From Planctomycetota bacterium (GTDB lineage: Bacteria > Planctomycetota > MHYJ01 > JACPRB01): 7,501 nt of DNA. The notes under the pieces are model-generated. The model was given only the letters and a program-made list of their open reading frames with translations, had not been told where the DNA came from and did no database searches. A program made the position numbers and the translations under genes. The first letter of the stretch is position 1, and each line of letters opens with the position of its first letter. This document shows, one piece after another, positions 6,636-7,501 of the stretch. The stretch covers positions 1 through 7,501 of the forward strand of contig JACQFK010000529.1 in NCBI GenBank assembly GCA_016200125.1, given 5' to 3'.

Positions 6636-7061
6636 TCAGCGCGGAGGGGCGAGCCTTCCCGCGACCGGCCTTTCGCCGCAGTCGGGGTCGATCCAGCTCA
6701 CCACCTTCTGAATCCAGCGCGGATGGACCGATCGATGGGAGTCGGCGGACAGCCGCAGGATCCAGGCGAAGCAGGCCAGGAGGAGCACGGTCGCGACGAC
6801 CCACATCCTCAGCGCCTTCCTCCGGAGCCGCGCGCCGGCGCAATTCCGCAGGGTCGCCGTGCCGTCGTCCCTCACGAAGAGCCGGCCGCAGAGGCGCCCG
6901 CCGGATCTCCGGACGATCGCTTCGACCTCACGGGGCGACATGATCGCCAGGTTGTAGACGTTGAGCCGGCACTGCCCGCAATAGCGGATCCGGTCGTCGC
7001 CCCTCATCGTGTCCCAGGACACCGGGCAGGGGGAGCTGATCCGCAGCGCTGAGCAATCCAT
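6636..7061 (-). CDS. Small single-pass membrane protein with conserved Cys/NVYNL domain, copy 1
   Basis: This 141-residue protein has a compact N-terminal domain (about 11-75) with CPVSW (Cys12), GDDRIRYCGQC (Cys28, Cys31), NVYNL (34-38), GRLCGRLFVRDDGT (Cys58) and RNC (Cys74). A basic stretch, one hydrophobic span (about 84-104) and a short tail (105-141) follow. From memory, domains with this Cys-W-GD-R-CxxC-NVYNL-GRLC pattern recur in uncharacterised proteins of Planctomycetota and related phyla; I know of no assigned function. The Cys spacing would suit metal binding or a redox role, which is inference. By the positive-inside rule, the basic run before the membrane span puts the Cys domain in the cytoplasm. 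The start is ATG 7061, 7 nt after the stop of its paralogue, with no strong Shine-Dalgarno site, so translational coupling is likely. Confidence 0.85.
   Translation of the reverse strand: MDCSALRISSPCPVSWDTMRGDDRIRYCGQCRLNVYNLAIMSPREVEAIVRRSGGRLCGRLFVRDDGTATLRNCAGARLRRKALRMWVVATVLLLACFAWILRLSADSHRSVHPRWIQKVVSWIDPDCGERPVAGRLAPPR
6911..7022. repeat. Direct repeat unit A (paralogous gene core)
   Basis: This 112-bp segment aligns without gaps to 7389-7500 at an offset of 478 bp. By hand count 95 of 112 bases are identical, including an unbroken 29-bp run (6952-6980 against 7430-7458) over the CGQCRLNVYN codons. It marks tandem gene duplication rather than a mobile element. Confidence 0.85.
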
Positions 7062-7068
7062 AGGCGTT

Positions 7069-7501
7069 CTACTGAGGCAGGCTCTGGGACGGAGGAGGCG
7101 GAGGAGTCGGGCGCTGCACGGGAACTTCTCCCATCAGCATGCGGCCCTGCGGAACGGGATCCGGGGCGACCCACTTCAGCAGCGTCTGAACCCCGCCCGG
7201 ATGCACCGTCCGATCGGCATCCCCCGGCATCCGCAGCAGCCACCCGACGACCGCCAGAACGAGGACGGCGGCGGCCGTCCACGCGCGGCGGACTCTCCTG
7301 GCGACCGTGCCACGCGGGCAGTCCCGCACGGTGGCGGTGTTGTCCTCGCGCACATACAGCCGGCCGCAGAGCCGTCCCTTCGTCTTCCGGACGATCGCCT
7401 CGACCTCTCTGGGCGTCAGGATCGCCAGATTGTAGACGTTGAGCCGGCACTGCCCGCAGAAGCGGATGCGGTCGTTGCCCGGGAGGCTTTCCCAGGACAC
7501 C
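7069..7501 (-). CDS. Small single-pass membrane protein with conserved Cys/NVYNL domain, copy 2 (partial, 5' end beyond window)
   Basis: This is the paralogue of the gene at 6636-7061; about 143 codons are visible. The first visible complete codon is a Val that aligns with an internal residue of copy 1 (CPVSW against VSW), so the true start lies past the right edge and the GTG at 7500 is not the start. It keeps CGQC, NVYNL, GRLCGRLYVRED and RDC, then a basic run, a hydrophobic span (about visible residues 74-89) and a longer tail ending in a proline-rich stretch (PTPPPPP). Over the shared 61-residue core, 45 positions are identical to copy 1. Its TAG stop is 7 nt before the ATG of copy 1, so the two are almost certainly one operon with this gene first. 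The function is unknown. Confidence 0.85.
   Translation of the reverse strand, partial: VSWESLPGNDRIRFCGQCRLNVYNLAILTPREVEAIVRKTKGRLCGRLYVREDNTATVRDCPRGTVARRVRRAWTAAAVLVLAVVGWLLRMPGDADRTVHPGGVQTLLKWVAPDPVPQGRMLMGEVPVQRPTPPPPPSQSLPQ
7389..7500. repeat. Direct repeat unit B (paralogous gene core)
   Basis: This is the partner of the 112-bp unit at 6911-7022. The mismatches cluster where copy 1 reads DTMRGD and copy 2 reads ESLPGN, while the CGQC-NVYNL codons are nearly unchanged. Confidence 0.85.

Overview
The window is very GC-rich, densely coded DNA. The G/C-ending codons, a stand-alone helicase-associated (HA) repeat protein, a DUF4118 sensor kinase, alanine/proline-rich envelope proteins and small Cys-motif membrane proteins fit a Planctomycetota- or Acidobacteriota-like bacterium. 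That placement is an inference from gene style; there is no rRNA or universal marker to test it.

Layout: (1) 1-441, minus, is the 5' part of an unrecognised protein with one membrane segment, running off the left edge. (2) 442-721 is a 280-bp gap holding this gene's ribosome binding site and no other convincing feature. (3) 722-1879, minus, encodes five HA repeats with no helicase domain. (4) 1880-2018 is a divergent intergenic region with an exact match to the sigma-54 -24/-12 core facing right. (5) 2019-4192, plus, is a two-gene operon: a membrane NarL-type histidine kinase (DUF4118-GAF-HisKA_3-HATPase) and its NarL/LuxR-type response regulator. (6) 4196-5287, minus, is 6-phosphofructokinase, converging on the regulator with 3 bp between stop codons. 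(7) 5288-5338 is a 51-bp divergent gap that must hold the starts of two transcripts. (8) 5339-6631, plus, is an unrecognised secreted protein with a long proline-rich linker. (9) 6636-7061 and 7069-7501, both minus, are tandem paralogous small membrane proteins with a conserved Cys/NVYNL domain; the second runs off the right edge.

How the genes work together: only the kinase and regulator form an evident functional unit, probably switched on by a sigma-54 activator encoded elsewhere. Phosphofructokinase is a housekeeping glycolytic gene. The two Cys-motif proteins look co-transcribed and arose by duplication. Nothing here looks like a defence system, prophage, transposon or CRISPR locus. The best leads are the sigma-54 promoter on a NarL-type two-component operon, the tandem Cys-motif proteins and the helicase-free HA-repeat protein.
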